Below are positions 63,386-64,000 of a stretch of 64,000 nucleotides of DNA, in pieces (the first letter of the stretch is position 1; every line of letters begins with the position of its first letter). Source of the DNA: Berkiella sp964606325 (GTDB lineage Bacteria; Pseudomonadota; Gammaproteobacteria; Berkiellales; Berkiellaceae); NCBI GenBank assembly GCA_964606325.1, contig CAZSGE010000002.1, positions 1 to 64,000 of the forward strand. Reading direction: 5' to 3'. The notes under the pieces are model-generated. The model searched no databases, was not told the DNA's origin, and saw only the letters and a list, made by a program, of their open reading frames with translations. The position numbers were made by a program, and so were the translations under genes.

Positions 63386-64000
63386 ATGTCTTATCAAGAT
63401 CACAAAACTTCTCATGGATATGATCATGCGCTGAAGTTATTATTTTCCCATCCAATCATGATTGAATCCTTGGTTAAAGGTTTTGTGCCACAAGCTTGGA
63501 CAAAAGATCTAGACTTTTCAAGTTTGGAAAAAGTTAATGTTAAACACACAACTGATGATTTAAGAACACGTGAAAGCGATCTGATTTGGAAAATAGCCTT
63601 TAAAGAACAGCCTCTTTATATTATTTGCTTATTGGAATTTCAATCAACCGTTGATAAATATATGGCTGCACGGGTTTTAACTTACATCGGATTAATATAT
63701 CAGGATCTCATTAAACAGAAGCATTTTGTGCAAGCAAAGCAAAAATTGCCCCCCATATTTTCGTTAGTATTTTATACTGGCTCAAAAGCCTGGGATGCAC
63801 CTACAAAATTGAAAGATTGTTTAAGCCTTGCCATACCTGAAAGCCTGGGAAAATACCAACCAAATATTGAATATATGGTGTTGGATGTTGGTCAAATTGA
63901 TCTTGGGGAGTATACTTTTGATGAGAATAACGTTGTAACTTCTTTCGTTGAACTGGAAAAAGTTTGCAACGTGACAAACACAAAACAAATCATAGACAAG
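63386..64000 (+). CDS. Rpn-family recombination-promoting nuclease/transposase-like protein (partial, runs off the right edge)
   Basis: The first 205 codons of a gene that continues past the window. It begins MSYQDHKTSHGYDHALKLLF and carries the PD-(D/E)XK-like core RESDLIWKI and YIICLLEFQSTVDKYMAARV, the pattern of the Rpn/YhgA family. In E. coli RpnA cuts DNA and promotes RecA-independent recombination. Such genes are mobile and often multicopy. It occupies the place after the hemA-linked TPR gene where lolB often lies, suggesting an insertion. Confidence 0.85.
   Translation, partial: MSYQDHKTSHGYDHALKLLFSHPIMIESLVKGFVPQAWTKDLDFSSLEKVNVKHTTDDLRTRESDLIWKIAFKEQPLYIICLLEFQSTVDKYMAARVLTYIGLIYQDLIKQKHFVQAKQKLPPIFSLVFYTGSKAWDAPTKLKDCLSLAIPESLGKYQPNIEYMVLDVGQIDLGEYTFDENNVVTSFVELEKVCNVTNTKQIIDK

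Noticed and set aside
1..64000. CRISPR arrays, tRNA or rRNA genes, IS elements, prophage
   Set aside because: I read the gaps between genes and saw no regularly spaced repeats, cloverleaf tRNA sequence, rRNA sequence, transposase or integrase; the Rpn gene at the right edge is the only mobile-type gene apart from the DUF4143 ATPase.

Overview
The window reads as chromosomal DNA of a gammaproteobacterium, most likely from the Legionellales (Legionella, Coxiella, Berkiella or Aquicella relatives). This is inferred from AT-leaning codon use, from housekeeping gene order typical of gammaproteobacteria (mla operon-ibaG-murA; kdsD-lptCAB-rpoN-hpf-ptsN-rapZ; mreBCD-rng-yhdP-tldD; hemA-prfA-prmC), and from a huge protein built of eukaryotic signalling domains, as is usual in intracellular bacteria of protists. 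No rRNA, tRNA, CRISPR array or IS transposase was seen.

Layout. 1-3000: rplM (partial), a 2Fe-2S ferredoxin, a GlcF-like Fe-S protein, and an HU protein with a histone-H1-like tail. 3000-5600: feoAB iron uptake behind a probable Fur box. 5700-7900: a small peptide with a double-glycine leader, zapE, and an alpha/beta hydrolase. 8000-14400: murA, ibaG, a GT-C-like membrane protein and mlaBCDEF (transcribed mlaF to murA). 14600-21900: the LPS-export/sigma-54/PTS-Ntr cluster (kdsD, lptC, lptA, lptB, rpoN, hpf, ptsN, short hprK, rapZ, EIIA-Man, HPr). 21900-34900: an accessory block on the minus strand, with a gene for a protein of about 3,840 residues followed by a 433-residue membrane-hairpin protein. 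35000-40500: an EAL phosphodiesterase, a Sel1-repeat protein, a eukaryotic-type serine dehydratase and an AAA/DUF4143 ATPase. 40700-52200: pmbA/tldD, nitrilase, yhdP, rng and mreDCB. 52500-58200: gatCAB, then a DUF898 and M48 protease pair. 58200-64000: prmC, prfA, hemA, a TPR protein and a partial Rpn-family nuclease.

The standout is the giant gene. Reading its translation by eye, I recognise two Ras-GEF (CDC25-type) domains, around residues 520-740 and 1230-1440, and a Dbl-homology Rho-GEF domain around 2225-2425, all in one polypeptide. The first Ras-GEF keeps the Glu and Asn corresponding to Sos E942/N944; the second has Asp for Glu. The DH domain keeps the CR1 and CR3 signatures. Bacterial Rho exchange factors usually belong to the unrelated SopE/WxxxE fold, so a bacterial protein joining Ras-type and Dbl-type exchange modules would be unusual. 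The simplest inference is a secreted effector acting on host small GTPases, with the downstream membrane-hairpin, proline-rich protein as a possible partner. Neither secretion nor activity can be read from the sequence.

Secondary points of interest are the double-glycine-leader peptide without visible export genes, the HU/H1 chimera, a kinase-domain-only HprK beside an HPr that keeps Ser46, a likely AUU start codon for mreC, three direct repeats over the promoter of the DUF4143 ATPase gene, and families of palindromic intergenic repeats.
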